Shown here one piece after another: positions 49,801-61,789 of a stretch of 64,000 nt of DNA. Within the stretch, counting starts at the first letter, position 1. Every line of letters begins with the position of its first letter. Position numbers and translations under genes: made by a program. Below the pieces are notes generated by a model. It ran no database searches, was not told the origin of the DNA, and saw nothing but the letters and a program-made list of their open reading frames with translations. The DNA is taken from assembly GCA_025331565.1 (NCBI GenBank), contig JAFREQ010000063.1, positions 1,413,501 to 1,477,500 on the forward strand, in the 5' to 3' direction. The stretch is from Holacanthus passer. Lineage: Eukaryota > Chordata > Actinopteri > Pomacanthidae.

Positions 49801-52800
49801 GTTGCTTGTGTTGGACCTGCTATCTCTGTCTATGTCAAGGCAACACTTGTGATTGAATTTCTCCAGACCTCTGTTAGGTTGATAAGATTAATATGCCAGG
49901 AGTGTTGGAATAGTTGAAAGTCTTATATTATAAATGCATTTTTGCTTGTAATTTTTATTTCAGCCCTGAATTACATGAAGAGGTAGACATTATATATCCT
50001 GCAATAAAAAGTAACTACTGAACAGTACTTTACATTACAGTCATGTCACATTCATGGCTTCTCTGCTCTCTTTTCTGACCCCAGAAGAGTCAGAGATAAC
50101 ACCACCACCACCACCACCTCCACCACAGAGCCCTGGCTGCCAGCCAGACGACACCAGCAGTGCAGAAGTCATCGACACCCTGGTGGCCAGCCAGAGCTCA
50201 GCTGAGAAGGAGCTCCAGAGTCAGGTGGGTAGTCTGTGCCACCTGTTCCCTGTCTGTGGAATAAGGGTCAGAAATTCTAGGCCACAAAAATAAAATGGGT
50301 ACATCTGGGTCAAGGATCATTTCACCACTTAGCATAGTGACAGAGACCCAGGTTTAATGTACAGATAGAGGAAAGGTCAGGAGTAATTACTGATATCAAC
50401 TGATTTGTTTGACAATCAGTAGCGTGTTCAGAGATCATATGATTGTCCCTTAATCATTATGTTTTTGTCGTGGTCAAAATATTAGAAACGCCAGTGCAGC
50501 CCAATGCAATGACACCATAAACTGCAGCCTGAAAAATGACCATAGAGCTCAATCAGCAGCTGTGACACAATATGATTAATGACTGATTGTAAGCTTCATG
50601 TAAATACTAGATTTATTGTTTGGCGGCATTAAATTAACATGTGACTTGGCTAAAGGAATAACTTTAAAATACTGTGTTACCACTTTTGTCCTGCTGACAT
50701 TTCAGGAGCTGCATTGACACGTTGATTTGTCACGTGTAAGTGAATATTACTCCCTAAGTGTTTTTCCAAATGTTTGCAGCTGTAGCCTTTCTGCTGACCC
50801 ACTTGACTACATACTGTATTATAAGACCAACCTTTCACAGGATACAAATAGCCATTTTGAATTTCACACACTCCCTGACCCAATTTGTCCACCATTAGAG
50901 TGGAGAGTTAAAATAGAAGCACATGCTGTTTCCTGTCGGTGTTAATAACTCATACAGATGTGTAGATCAGGGTAGGTGCATTTCTACATGAAGTCCTGTG
51001 ATAGACAGTGTGCTCAGATAGGTACAAGGCCATCAAAGGCCTTAAAGCCATGTAATAATGTGCATCTTGTAAAATCTTTCTCTGTCAGACTCCTGGCCCT
51101 GAAGCAGAGCTTAGTAAGCAGGCGCCGTCTGACCTCCACGTGGAGAAGGACGACACACAGGTGGCAGGTGTGGGCCCTCGAGCTGAAGGCGAGCCAGAGG
51201 CGTCCGGAGAAGCTCCTGAACATGAAGCAAAGCAGGAGGGTGAGGAGCAGCAGCAGCAGGATGAGGAGCAACAGGAGGATGAGGAGCAGCAAAGCAGGAG
51301 GATGAGGAGCAGACAGCGACAGACTGAGAACGAGGTCTCAGAAGTGGAGATCCCGAACGTGGGCAGGATCATGGTGAGAGCTGACGCTGACGGATACAAT
51401 GAAGAGGTAAGTATGTGTCATGATGTGATATGAACCAGTTTCAACTAAACTGGGTGAACTCTGAGGATAAATGCAATAGAAGAGCCTTAAAGTGAAGAAA
51501 GGATTTGTGTATCCTGAGTCTTCTGGGATGCAGCCATGTTTAGTTTTGTGCTCCTCGAATGCATCGTGTTTGTCAGTATCCTGTTTGCTGCCTGGTTGGT
51601 GTTATAATCACTCCTGCTGCTCCCCTTCACTGCTGTGTCATTTGCTAGATGATGCTGACTCCAGCTATGCAGGGCGTCATCCTGGCCATAGCCAAGGCCA
51701 GACAAATTATCGATAGTGAAGGTCCTGAGGCTGGCCTCATCAAGGTACGGTTTCTGAGGGACATTGAAGCTCCTCATGTCTCACATCAACACTACATTAC
51801 ACAAAATAATAATCAAAATAATCTTATTTCCTGAAATAGTTTTGCCAGACAACATAAAATATTTACATTGTTACATATAACTACATATGTCTATTTTGTA
51901 GGAGCAACACAATAATTATGTACTGAAATCACAGGGAGGGACCTGTTGGCTGCAAGTTAATCTCTGAAGAAATATATAATAATATGCAACATATACTTTA
52001 TTGACAGTGTTTGTCATTGGAGAATCAGAAATCTTCTAAAGATTTCTGTCTATAAATGATAAAGACCAGATTTTTTATGAGCTATTCCAAATGTAAGAAG
52101 GTCAAAGTCAATAATAAGAAGAGCATTTTAAACTTTTGACTCATGAAATCCAACATTTAATTCACAACACAGACAATACTCAGAAACACAGAAAAGCAAA
52201 GTCAAATAATTTACTCGTTTATATGTATATTAATGAGATTTTTAACAATAGTAATCCATTATCAATGAAGAATGTCTTAAGTATCTTAATTCTGTCTATC
52301 CAGTTTATCTGGCATGTTTTGCATGTGCATAATTAAAACTAAACTAAAGACTAAATTGCCCACTGTTCCTTCAGGCCTTCCACGAGGAGTATTCCCGCTT
52401 GTATGAGCTCTCCCAGGAGGAGACCACACCCCAGGAGGACGCTCGCCTGCAGCACGCTCTGGTCTACTTCTTCCAGAACAAGGCACCCAAACGCGTTATT
52501 GAGAGGACGCTGCTGGAGCAGTTTACTGACCGCAACCTGAGCTTCGATGAGAGGTGCAAACAGATAACAGACAAATGAGAAGTCTCAGACATTAGTGTTC
52601 ATTTAAAAGTTATAAAAATAAGACTATGCATAAGCTATTGTTACGATTCAGGATGAAACTTCAACATAAAATAGCAGCACTTTGAATAAGAGGAAATGCA
52701 GTCGACCATACCGCATGGCTATGATGCCATCTAGTGTCCGGAGCAGAGACCTACAGCTTGAAGTGAAGGGCCCTATCAAGTTCAAAGAATATGTCCTCTC

Positions 52801-55064
52801 TCTACCTGCAGGGCCATCAGTATCATGAGGGAGGCCCGATCCAAGCTGCGCCTCATCAAGCCAGAGGACATGGACATGGATGAGTACTTGGTACGGTCCA
52901 ACAGATGAGCTGACTTCTGCCATTTTGGACAACTGACTTTTTGATTTTTAGGGATACACTGTTTGTGTTTTTGGGGTTCTGTCTGTCCCATCTTTGTAAT
53001 AATTTACGTGCAAATTAATTGCCTGCTGTCCTCTTTGATTGCTTTAAGTATTAAAGTGACTATTTACAGCGCCAGCAGGAAACAATTGACTTTGGGCTAA
53101 GAGCCACAAACAAGACTGAAAAGTCTTGTTTGTTGAAAATTACAAAACTACTCACCAGCCTTATCCTATAAGAGAGGAGAAAAATAGAAAAGACAACTCA
53201 ATAAGAATTGGCCTGTTCTCTATTACAAAGGAAAGCCTGTATTTATTTACAGTCAACTGGCATAAACATAAAAAGCAGCTCCTCTGCAATGTGATCAGAC
53301 TTTAACATAAAAAAAAACAGCGCATGAGGTGCAATGAGATGATTGTTGGTTGTCCTGTGTGATCTTTCACAGCAGTGGCATGATGACTACAGGCTGTTCA
53401 GAACCGTGTTTGTCTACCTGCTGACTGGACTCGAGCACTACCAGCATGGAAAGTAGGTGTCCAACGTTCGCCACCACGCTACCTGACCAGCGTGTGTCAG
53501 ATCACTTCTTCAGATCAATCTGCTTGCTGGTGTTTCTGTATCTTTCTGGAACTGAAGTTTTCAATAATCATAACGCATATACAAAAGATTCTAAATGGAT
53601 TTTGTGTATCCTGGAAATTATAAACATCTGTGTTCTCCCTTCTGAAAATTATAATGATTGATTTACATAAAACAAAAGTGTTTCTTACTGACAATATGGG
53701 AGCCGCAGTTTTTGTAGAGAATCAAATGATGACTGTTGCTTTGTGTCTGTGCTGCAGGATGCGAGAGGCACTGACCTACCTGGCTCACGCGTATGAGACC
53801 AACGCCACGCTGCTGAAGAACGGAGAGAAACGTGGCATGGACAAGTCTCTCATTGCAGTTTACAGGAGGAAATGTCTCACTGTGAGTAAAGCAGCAGTTA
53901 GTCAGTGTGTGGAACTGCAATTATTACTATTGTTATTGTGAAGGATGAAATCACAGAGCTCAGTCCTTCTGCTTAAAGTTATTTCAACAATATTAAAAAG
54001 TAACTTTCATGGCTTTCTGCTATTGCTTGAGTTTTGTTGTATTTATGCAAACTCTGTATCTTCACGTGTAATTTAACATCCTCTGAGAATTTTGTTTTTG
54101 GTGACCTCTAGTGGTTTAACATCACACCTTGCTACAGTGATGTACACGTGTACTCCAGGACCCCATGACATCACTGTTGGACACATAGCTTTTAGGTTAT
54201 TCTTGAAATACTGCACCAACACATAATCATAATATCTACCTAATATGGGGCAAATGATGTGATATATACATTTTGATGTGATTATCTATCTATATAATCT
54301 ATATGTGTGATCTCCTGCAATGTTTTGAGCTCTGTGTTGCAAACCTATCAATCACACATAGTAAAGAGATACGGAGGAAATCTCGTGACCATAACTTTTA
54401 CCATCTCCTTCATCGTCTTCCCCTGAACATCCACCACACAGGTGTTGAATGAAAGTGCATCGCGGCTGTTTTGCAGCGGTGAGGAGACCAAGGTGGAGGA
54501 GGGCATCGCCATCATGGATGAGGCCGTCATCCCCTGCCTTCACCTGATGAGCCGGGACTCGGATTTATCCCAGGAAGACCGGGACGCCATGGAGAGCATC
54601 CGCAGCCACTGGTGCTGCTGCCTGGGACAGGACATGGACGGTAAGATTAGATGAGCATCAGCAGGCATGTGAAAATTGAGGTGGTGATGTCATTGTTTCC
54701 CAAACACTCTGTTTTTATGTCTGCACGGAGCTACACTTTAGAATACATTTTTAAAAAATCACTTAAAATGCTGCATGTGAACGAGAAGTCAAAACAGAGG
54801 GAAAATCCAAATATCAGTACACATGTGGACAAAACCTAAAATACATTCATATAAACCTCCACATTTCTACCGCTCTTCCTTTTTTTAGACTCATTGCAGG
54901 TGAAGCTGGGTGAGTTTCTGCCCAGGGTTCTGGATGGTTCAGCTGAGACAGTAGTTCTTAAAGACCCACCCAAGGTCCACGTCAGCCAGGCCCACGACCT
55001 GTGCAGTCGCCTGGCTGCCGTCATGGAGTCCATCCACAACACCTCCATAGTTATTGTTAAGTAA
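37884..55064 (+). CDS. usp28: Ubiquitin carboxyl-terminal hydrolase 28, 1,218 residues
   Basis: The 26 exons are: 37884-37928, 39945-40022, 41248-41368, 41788-41875, 42411-42573, 44720-44806, 44981-45118, 46092-46162, 46262-46338, 46419-46567, 46681-46808, 47082-47177, 47255-47434, 47591-47799, 48262-48332, 48452-48680, 49199-49534, 50085-50224, 51089-51406, 51649-51744, 52375-52553, 52812-52890, 53373-53452, 53758-53881, 54442-54640, 54889-55064. All are GT-AG, in phase, 3,657 bases. The product is a nuclear cysteine protease that removes ubiquitin, for example from MYC and DNA-damage-response proteins. Order: UBA-like region (QLREITG, ~20-60), UIM (DELQTAIELSLQES, ~86-99), USP domain with Cys158 in GNTCWFS, His586 in AGHYWAY and Asn603 in KYNDIS, a dimerisation coiled coil (KKLKEQLAALQQKLE) inside it, then a C-terminal helical region ending VIVK. 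The human protein is 1,077 residues; most of the excess is in a Pro- and Glu/Gln-rich linker in exons 17-19. Confidence 0.96.
38578..38625. repeat. (GT)n(GA)n compound microsatellite
   Basis: About 12 GT units (38,578-38,601) are followed by about 11 GA units (38,604-38,625) in usp28 intron 1. It is likely polymorphic. Confidence 0.95.
42146..42245. repeat. Fragment of a dispersed teleost repeat
   Basis: The words CAGTCCACCGAAATATCTCAGCAG, GCCATTAAATTATGAACAGA and CAGAGGATGAATCCTGA correspond from memory to a common fish repeat. The last word is shared with 15,119-15,195. It lies in usp28 intron 4. Confidence 0.5.
43640..44230. promoter_or_regulatory. Candidate regulatory block in usp28 intron 5
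   Basis: In the 2.1-kb intron 42,574-44,719, this stretch lacks simple repeats and carries complex words (CAGGTGGCTCGGCAG, GATAATTAAATAGCG, GATAAGCCGTAATTGAATTTCC) unlike the flanking T-rich DNA. No coding signal is present. It is proposed by composition only. Confidence 0.25.
44393..44419. repeat. (TTTTA)n repeat
   Basis: About five TTTTA units in usp28 intron 5, ending in TTTTAG. It is a simple pentanucleotide repeat with no other role evident. Confidence 0.9.
45741..45917. mobile_element. Palindromic MITE in usp28 intron 7
   Basis: The left arm 45,758-45,787 (CAGTGGATGGAGTTTGTTCA onward) pairs with the right arm 45,871-45,900 at 27 of 30 positions. Weaker complementarity extends out to CATCTCA on each side. 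The ~83-base spacer also contains a small GGTGGTCGCACACC palindrome. The length and inverted arms fit a foldback or MITE-type element. No target-site duplication is clear and no superfamily is assigned. Confidence 0.7.
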
Positions 55065-57168
55065 AGCCCTGAATGAAACCCCCTCCAACAACCTCCTTGA
55101 ACTGTGCATCCAACCTGCAAGCAACTTGGCTGATGGCTCATTCTGTGCTGACAGACTGTGGGGTTGAAACACAGTTTATTTTTAACAAACCAAATGATCT
55201 ATTTCATTTTATCTGCTGGTTTAGCTTTGCACATGCATATCACTCTGATGTTTTAACATGGAAAACTGTAAGCATTCGTTAGTAAGCCCTCAACAGGCCT
55301 CCAAACTATCTTCTGCCCACTGTATTCTGCATTTTTTTTTCTCCCATGACCTGCAGAACTGGCAACCCTAATGCAGTTATGTGTTTAGATATCAGTTAAT
55401 CTTTTTCCTAAAACACTGTCGAGAGATCTGTAAAGATTTCTATACTGTAGCTGTAACCATCATCTTGTCTGTGTTGCACTCGCCAGCTGAGCAATTATTC
55501 ATGCAACCAACCAGCTGAACAAGCAGGATGTCATCAGTAAGAGAACACAGAAGCTTGAAATGTTCAGACATGGACATTTTCTTGGCTGACAAACTTGTTA
55601 ATTTTAAATACTTGCAACAACAACTGTCGCTCTGTCTGTTGCTCAACTCTGCAGGAAGTGACTGGATTGATAGGATTTGTGTTGCCAAGCAGTGTGAACG
55701 CACAATAAGGTCTTTATACAGGGCTAAAAAACCCCACTAGATTTGTACTGCACAGTCAAAAATACTGTTTATGAGCTTTTTTAAATATATGTTTTATATT
55801 CCTTTGTATTTTTCCAAAAGAGATTCTAGGAAATTTTACATGTAGATGAAGCTAGAAAGAAAGATATAGTACTATTATGCATAAAAAATATAAATGTCAG
55901 GGCGTTTTGTGCAACTTTTAAAAAGAGCCGCTGTACGTTCAGATGTATAGATCTCAGTGAATCTGTGCACTGGAACTATGAGTCAAGTTTAACAGTAGCC
56001 TGGTGGACAACACCTGGTTCAACAGATATGCCTTTTCTCCAGTTTTGAAGGGTCTTTGTAAACCATGTAAACCTTTGAAAGGACAAACATGGGACATGAG
56101 ATTCCTTTTTTTCTGGTGTCTCAGATGCAACACAGTATCATGAATGAATCCTCTGAATCAGGATTTTCAGACCAGCAACATGGAGCTACTCTAACAGCCA
56201 TTTGTGGCTGCTGATTTCACTGCTATTTCACTTGTAGTCTGTGATGGTACTCAATAAATATTTTAAATACTATGTGTACTATGTGGCTTGCGAGTTCTTC
56301 TGTCTGCCGTTGTCTTTTGGAAACTTAATATTCACTTTCTTCATATTTTCTGTATCATAGCTTTTCCACATGTCTTAAAGAATAAGGCTGGTGAAAATTT
56401 AGATTTTTTTCCTGTCAAAAAAGTCAGCAATTAATTGTTCCTACTAACTGAAAATAAATTTAAAATACATCAATGAGCCACACTGTTGCACTGTGAGACA
56501 TGTTCCTGCATTACAATGAATATGAGCCCTATAGTTTATTTTAAGTAAGTCCCACATACACTGTCCTCTTGCCAAAATGTACTTAATATAGCACTGAGTG
56601 TGTATTAATGCACAGCTGAAAATAGTCCCAGCAAATGCGTTATTTACTCCTATATGAGTGAAGCTTTTAAAACCACAGTACCAAGCTGTTATGAGAAATG
56701 ACAGGGCCTTTTTTCTATACTGTTTATTCTTAAGTTGTTTTAAAGATTTATACCTTCAGTAAGAACCAGTGGGATAATAGATTAAAGTATTGAGAAACAG
56801 ACTAATGTGTTGCTTTCTGACATTAAGAGAAATACAGAATACTTCCAACCTTATCCTTTAACATATATATTTTCTTACTTCTCACACTCAGCCAATTCAT
56901 CTCATACTTTCACAGATTAGATTATGAGTAACTATATTGGAACTTGTTTTTTTTTCCCCTCATTGACTCATGTGCTTCTTGCATGGTTCACAGTGTCATT
57001 GCTTGTTTTACATCTCAACCCTCTTGGTCCATGTATCAGTTTAAGTGCTGGAATTCCATGTTATTTTCATGGCTTTAGTTGGTGATGGTACACATAATCT
57101 TCCCAAATTCACATAAGCCCCTTTCATCTATGTGTGTAATACTGTGCTAAAACAGTGTATGAAATAAA
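55065..57168 (+). other. usp28: usp28 3' UTR (inferred)
   Basis: This is non-coding AT-rich sequence after the usp28 stop. AATAAA at 56,253 has a G/T-rich stretch ~50 bases downstream and is the likeliest end. A second AATAAA at 57,163 would give a longer UTR. No repeat or RNA gene was noted. Confidence 0.6.
56253..56258 (+). terminator. Probable poly(A) signal of usp28
   Basis: AATAAA in ACTCAATAAATATT, about 1.19 kb past the stop, is followed by GTTCTTCTGTCTGCCGTTGTC, a good U/GU-rich downstream element. Confidence 0.55.
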
Positions 57169-58460
57169 GTCTTTAACATTAATCAAGTGTAAATGCACAT
57201 CAAAGGTGCAATTATACTGAGATTAAGACAATAATACTAGCGAGCCGGGTTCTGCGCTGGAGTAGATTAGGTTCTGATTTTCATTAGTGTCTGTTTTCTA
57301 TTACTGCTGTGAGCAGGATGTTGATGATGTGTCTACAGCTGTCCTAAGGTGTCAGGACATGTACTGTTATTGTTCCATCTGAAGTCCGTCATTTGAGGAG
57401 TAGTAATGCGTGTAACAGTTCTTTTAAACACGTTGGTTAGGGTAGCTACGCCTCACTATTCTGTATATAAAAGTTTAAACAGTGCTGCCATTGTCATCAT
57501 CACGAGTACAGAAGCATGACCAAGGCTTTCCTGAAGATGTTTTAGTCACGGTATCCAACAGAGCTCCATTCGTAAGTTCTCTCCACTATCATTGAACATT
57601 TCCTCAACGCTGAGCTACCAGCTAGAGGTAAAATAAAAATGCTGCAGTGTGAAATTAAAGTGGTTATCCAGAGCCTGGGGCAGGGCCAGAGGTCACTTTT
57701 GGTTCCATTTGGAGAGTGGCTGCCATCGACACGGACCCTAGAGCCTTAATAAAAGCCCAATTCATATATGGTCATGTTTGAAATTGACAGCAGTAAATGT
57801 ACTGCTGATGTTGGTGCCACTGGGGACAAGTAGTAATCATAGTTCTCCCCCACTTTAATAGCTCAGGATGGTCTCCCCCTTTAGTTGTATTAATATTTTG
57901 CTTATATTTTTTGCCATGTTGTGATTATGAACCATAAACTGAAGGCAACATAAAGGGATCATTACAAACAGTATGGATCTTCAGATGTGACTAATAGTGT
58001 GAGAGGCACTAGGCTTGATAAAACCAGCGACAGCAATAATAAAGTAATGTTAGGGAGAAAAATAACATGCAATTCAAAATGATAGAAGTCATTATTCTTC
58101 TTAACCCACTTTAGACCAGGATGGTGTGTTTTTATGTGTTTTGACATCTATCTTGTGCCGCATCACTGGACGAGGAATATTTTGTCCATTTTATTCCGTT
58201 GGTTTAACCAAAACTACTGAATTTAAGGGACTGCTCTCATTTTTCTTCAGAAAATGTGTTGCTGAATTGCAGATCAAGGAGTTTTATATGAATGCATTTT
58301 GCATTAACAATAAAGTGAATCCTAATCAGTGTCCAATGTAATGAGTGCCTGTTAAGTGTATATAATGCAGCTGAAAAACAAACATGGTATTTTTCTTGTT
58401 TTGACATGTTTTTAGTCCAGGATGTGATGGTTTATGCATAAAAACAGATTTAATTTGACA
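57169..58460. other. Intergenic interval between usp28 and orai2
   Basis: No recognised gene is present. It includes a TATATAAAAG box at 57,464-57,473 with a 9-codon open frame starting at 57,516, of unclear meaning. The rest is AT-rich and featureless. Confidence 0.6.
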
Positions 58461-58842
58461 CCTTACTCAAAGTAACTCTTTGCTACTTTTATTTTGAAGG
58501 CAACACGCCCAACCGGAAGCCTTCTTTCAACGAGTTGAGTTTCCGCAACTTCCGCGGTTCTCTGGTCCAAACGGCTCCAAAACAAACAAACGAAACCCGG
58601 TGAACTTACTTGCACAAACCACAGCCATGATAAGCTAAAAATGTAAGCAGTAAAGTTATAGATCGCGGCTCGACGTCTGCAGCTGAACGAAGAAACTGTT
58701 GGTATCTGAAGCCGGAAGTAGTTCAACCAAAACAAGTCGGAGCGGTTCAGGCTGCTCAATTATTGTCCTGAACAGTTTGCAGACGAGACGTGGTTGGAGT
58801 TTGTAACGTGGTCTACAGGTCTAAAGGCACTTCGGCAGACAG
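58461..58842 (+). promoter_or_regulatory. Probable orai2 promoter and non-coding first exon
   Basis: A locally GC/CpG-rich patch carries ETS sites CCGGAAG at 58,513 and CCGGAAGT at 58,712, plus ACTTCCGCGG near 58,547. It ends in a strong donor, GGCAGACAG|GTAAGA, at 58,842/58,843. orai2's coding exon begins with an acceptor (61,784) five bases before its ATG, so an upstream non-coding exon is needed. This patch is the best candidate. Confidence 0.55.
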
Positions 58843-61784
58843 GTAAGATGGAAGTAGCTTAGCAGTTTAATTGTTTAGCGGGGGAGCAACTTGATTAGAA
58901 AGCACGTTGATTAGTTAGCTAACAGAAAGCTAGCAAGAATCTGAGTGTTGCTTCACTCTCAGTCCTGCTCATTTACATGATGATGCCTCATTTATCCACC
59001 TGATTATTTTATATTATTGTTTGCAATTCCTCCTTCCGGCTTCACAGACATGTTTAAAGTAACTGTCGCTGTGTGTTAAACTAGCTCTCTGTTGTAGCTA
59101 AACGGGGTAAACGGATCCTGCTAACTGACCACGGTTCTAAATATACATGGAGGCGTGAAGCTGCACTCATCTGCTGAAGTGTTGAAAAATCGTCTGATCA
59201 CAGCAGAAATCTGTGCCAGACTCTCATGTTAATGTAGATAAGCATGTGTTGGGTATTGCATCACTTTCAATAGGCTCATTTTAAATGCACAGCTGTTTTT
59301 GAAGTGGTGTCCACAAGCCTGTTTTTGTGCTTCCAGTTTATTTTGAAAGCCACCTGATAAATGCAGTTGATTATAACTTTCCTGTTTGGCTGCCTGCGGC
59401 TCATACATTGATGGCTGAAGTGAAAGTGTGCGTTTTGTGTTTGCACAGTCAAAGTGTTGTGGTTTGCAGGGAGGATCAGTGGAGGAGCTGTGCTGACATG
59501 TCAGGGCTCATATGCTCTGGGTCATGTAGTGTATATGGCAGGTTAATGAGTTGGAGCTAAATATGTTTTACTTTGGCACAGACACTGTTTCAAATTTGAC
59601 TCCGTTTTTGCAGCAGAGTTTCAGAGATCAAAAGTATTCACACAAACCTAAACCTATTCCTAATTTTGAGCCTAAAATCTCATGTTGTAATGACAATGAA
59701 AACAACTATATCAAGTAAGTTAGTTCATTAAGTTTATCATTCAGTGTTAATCATTGCTGCATTTTGAAACAGAACAGTCATCAAACAATAACTCAGGGCC
59801 GTAATTATAATATACGTTGGGGGACACATCCACCCATATATTGATACAAAACAATAGAAATAAAAAATATGCTGTGCTTCAACAGACACACACGGCCAGA
59901 CAAAATAATCATGCAAATGTAATCGTAATCATCTAAACTTGACAAGTTGCCATTATTGTTACCACTGGTTCTAGTGTTACAGTGTTCTGCAGTTTTGCAT
60001 GTGGCTTGTCCAGGTCGTGTTGCTGTGTCCCAGCAGAAGCTGTTGTCTGACTGCTGTTGCTTGGTTCAATCAGTCTTCGGCATGTGAACCATGGATTCAA
60101 TGCTTTATAGTGTGAAATACAAATTTGCTGCCACTGTTACTTTTTGATGATATAATTCCTTAAATCCCGATGCAGAGTCGAAGCAGATTGACAGATTTAA
60201 AAGCCGTAAATTTTGTCTCCATTGAGTGAAATCCCACAGGCTATGATGTCTGATATTTTCATCTGGAAACTGGGCATTCAATTTTAAATTCAGTTTCATT
60301 TAGTGTCAACTCACAACAGCAGTTATCTCAGGGCACTGCACAGCAGGTCTGGACCTTACTCTTCATAATATTAGTACAGAGACCCAACAATTCCCATCAT
60401 GAGCAGGCACTTGGCGACAGCTGATTTGCGAGCCCTAATCTACCATCTATAACATTAGCTATCGTAGCTGTTACCTGGAAGGTTAATAGCCACATATTCA
60501 TACTGAGACCCACAGTGGTGCTCACAGGCCTATTCAACTAATGTTAATGTCTTTATTATATTTGTCAGAAAGTCCACATGCAGTCTGAGTAAAGTGTCAA
60601 TCATTTATTTGCTGCATTTGTAATTTATGTAGACGGTAGTAGCTTTCATTTGTTGCATATTCCTATCGTATACTGTAAAGCTATACTTGCTTATGATAAA
60701 TGGCATTATTAGTGTTTGTTTAATTTGGAAGTGGAAGTTTTATTACAATCAGCTTGTGTTCACACTGAGTGTCACGAGCAGGAGGAAGGTTGGCAGTGAC
60801 ATTCATCAGTTAGGCAACGTCAGAAAAGAAGAAAAGTAAGTTGAGAGCTTTGAGGAAATAAAAAAACAGTCAGACAATACAACCTTGATTACAAAAGTTA
60901 GGACACTGTGTAAAACATAAATAAAAACAGAATGTAATGATTTGCAAATCCTTTTAATCCTACACTCAGTTGAAGACAGTACAATGAAGAGACGAAGATA
61001 TTTAATTTTCAAACTGATAAACTTTATTGTTCTTTGTAAACTTATTCTGAATTTGATGGCAGCAACACAATCCACAAAAGTTGGCATACTGTAGGATTCT
61101 TCTAGGTGTGTTTGTGTTGGTACAGTTGCTGCGAAAACTCCCTTTATTTGTGTTCATGCTTTATCATTCTCATAATACTTCCTTCCTGTTCTCCCTATAT
61201 CTCCTACTGCTCCCACTCACTCACATGCAGATTGACTTCATGCCCCCAAAAAGCTCAGTGTCTTTTCCGTGAGAATCCTGCTGCCTATTTTATAAAGTCC
61301 AACAGTGCACAAGGATACAGTGATGTTGGATGAGGTTTTAGTCTTTAACCTCTTTTGCCCTGCACTATGAGGGGGAAAATAAATTCATAGACTGGTCTGA
61401 CGAGAAAAGAATCTGCTCAATAACTTCAAACATGCATTTACCCTCTCTTTGTGTTGATCTTGTGCTGCTGTTAATATAATAACGGTAGCGATTTAATTCA
61501 GCCTTGTGATGTGTTGAAAGTCTTACAGAAATGTTACTAGGTCTGAACCTCTTAAAAATACCTTCATAACTTTTACATAAGACTGATTCTGGGACTTAAT
61601 CAGACCTGAAAACATCATGTTGAATTGCCATCGCTTTTACGTAACAAGATGCACATCTGAAAGGAGCTCTAGCAGGAAAAGATTATTGTATGTGATGTGA
61701 TTGTCTTAGCCTCTTATGTCGTCCTTGTGGTGTGGAGGCAAAACCAGTGTTGACATGACCATCTCTCTCCTTTATATCCACCAG
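58843..61784 (+). other. orai2: Inferred 5' intron of orai2
   Basis: This 2.9-kb non-coding sequence lies between the proposed first exon and the orai2 coding exon. It contains one dispersed repeat (60,879-61,091) and otherwise AT-rich sequence without recognisable genes. Confidence 0.5.
60879..61091. repeat. Dispersed repeat, copy 2
   Basis: It starts TACAACCTTGATTACAAAAG and ends CACAAAAGTTGGCATACTG, so AAAAGTT(A/G)G(G/C)A occurs at both edges. It has the same word order as 22,315-22,512: GTGTAAAACATAAATAAAA, then AATTTGATGGCAGCAACA. It appears more complete than copy 1 and has no coding content. Confidence 0.78.
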
Positions 61785-61789
61785 GTGCT

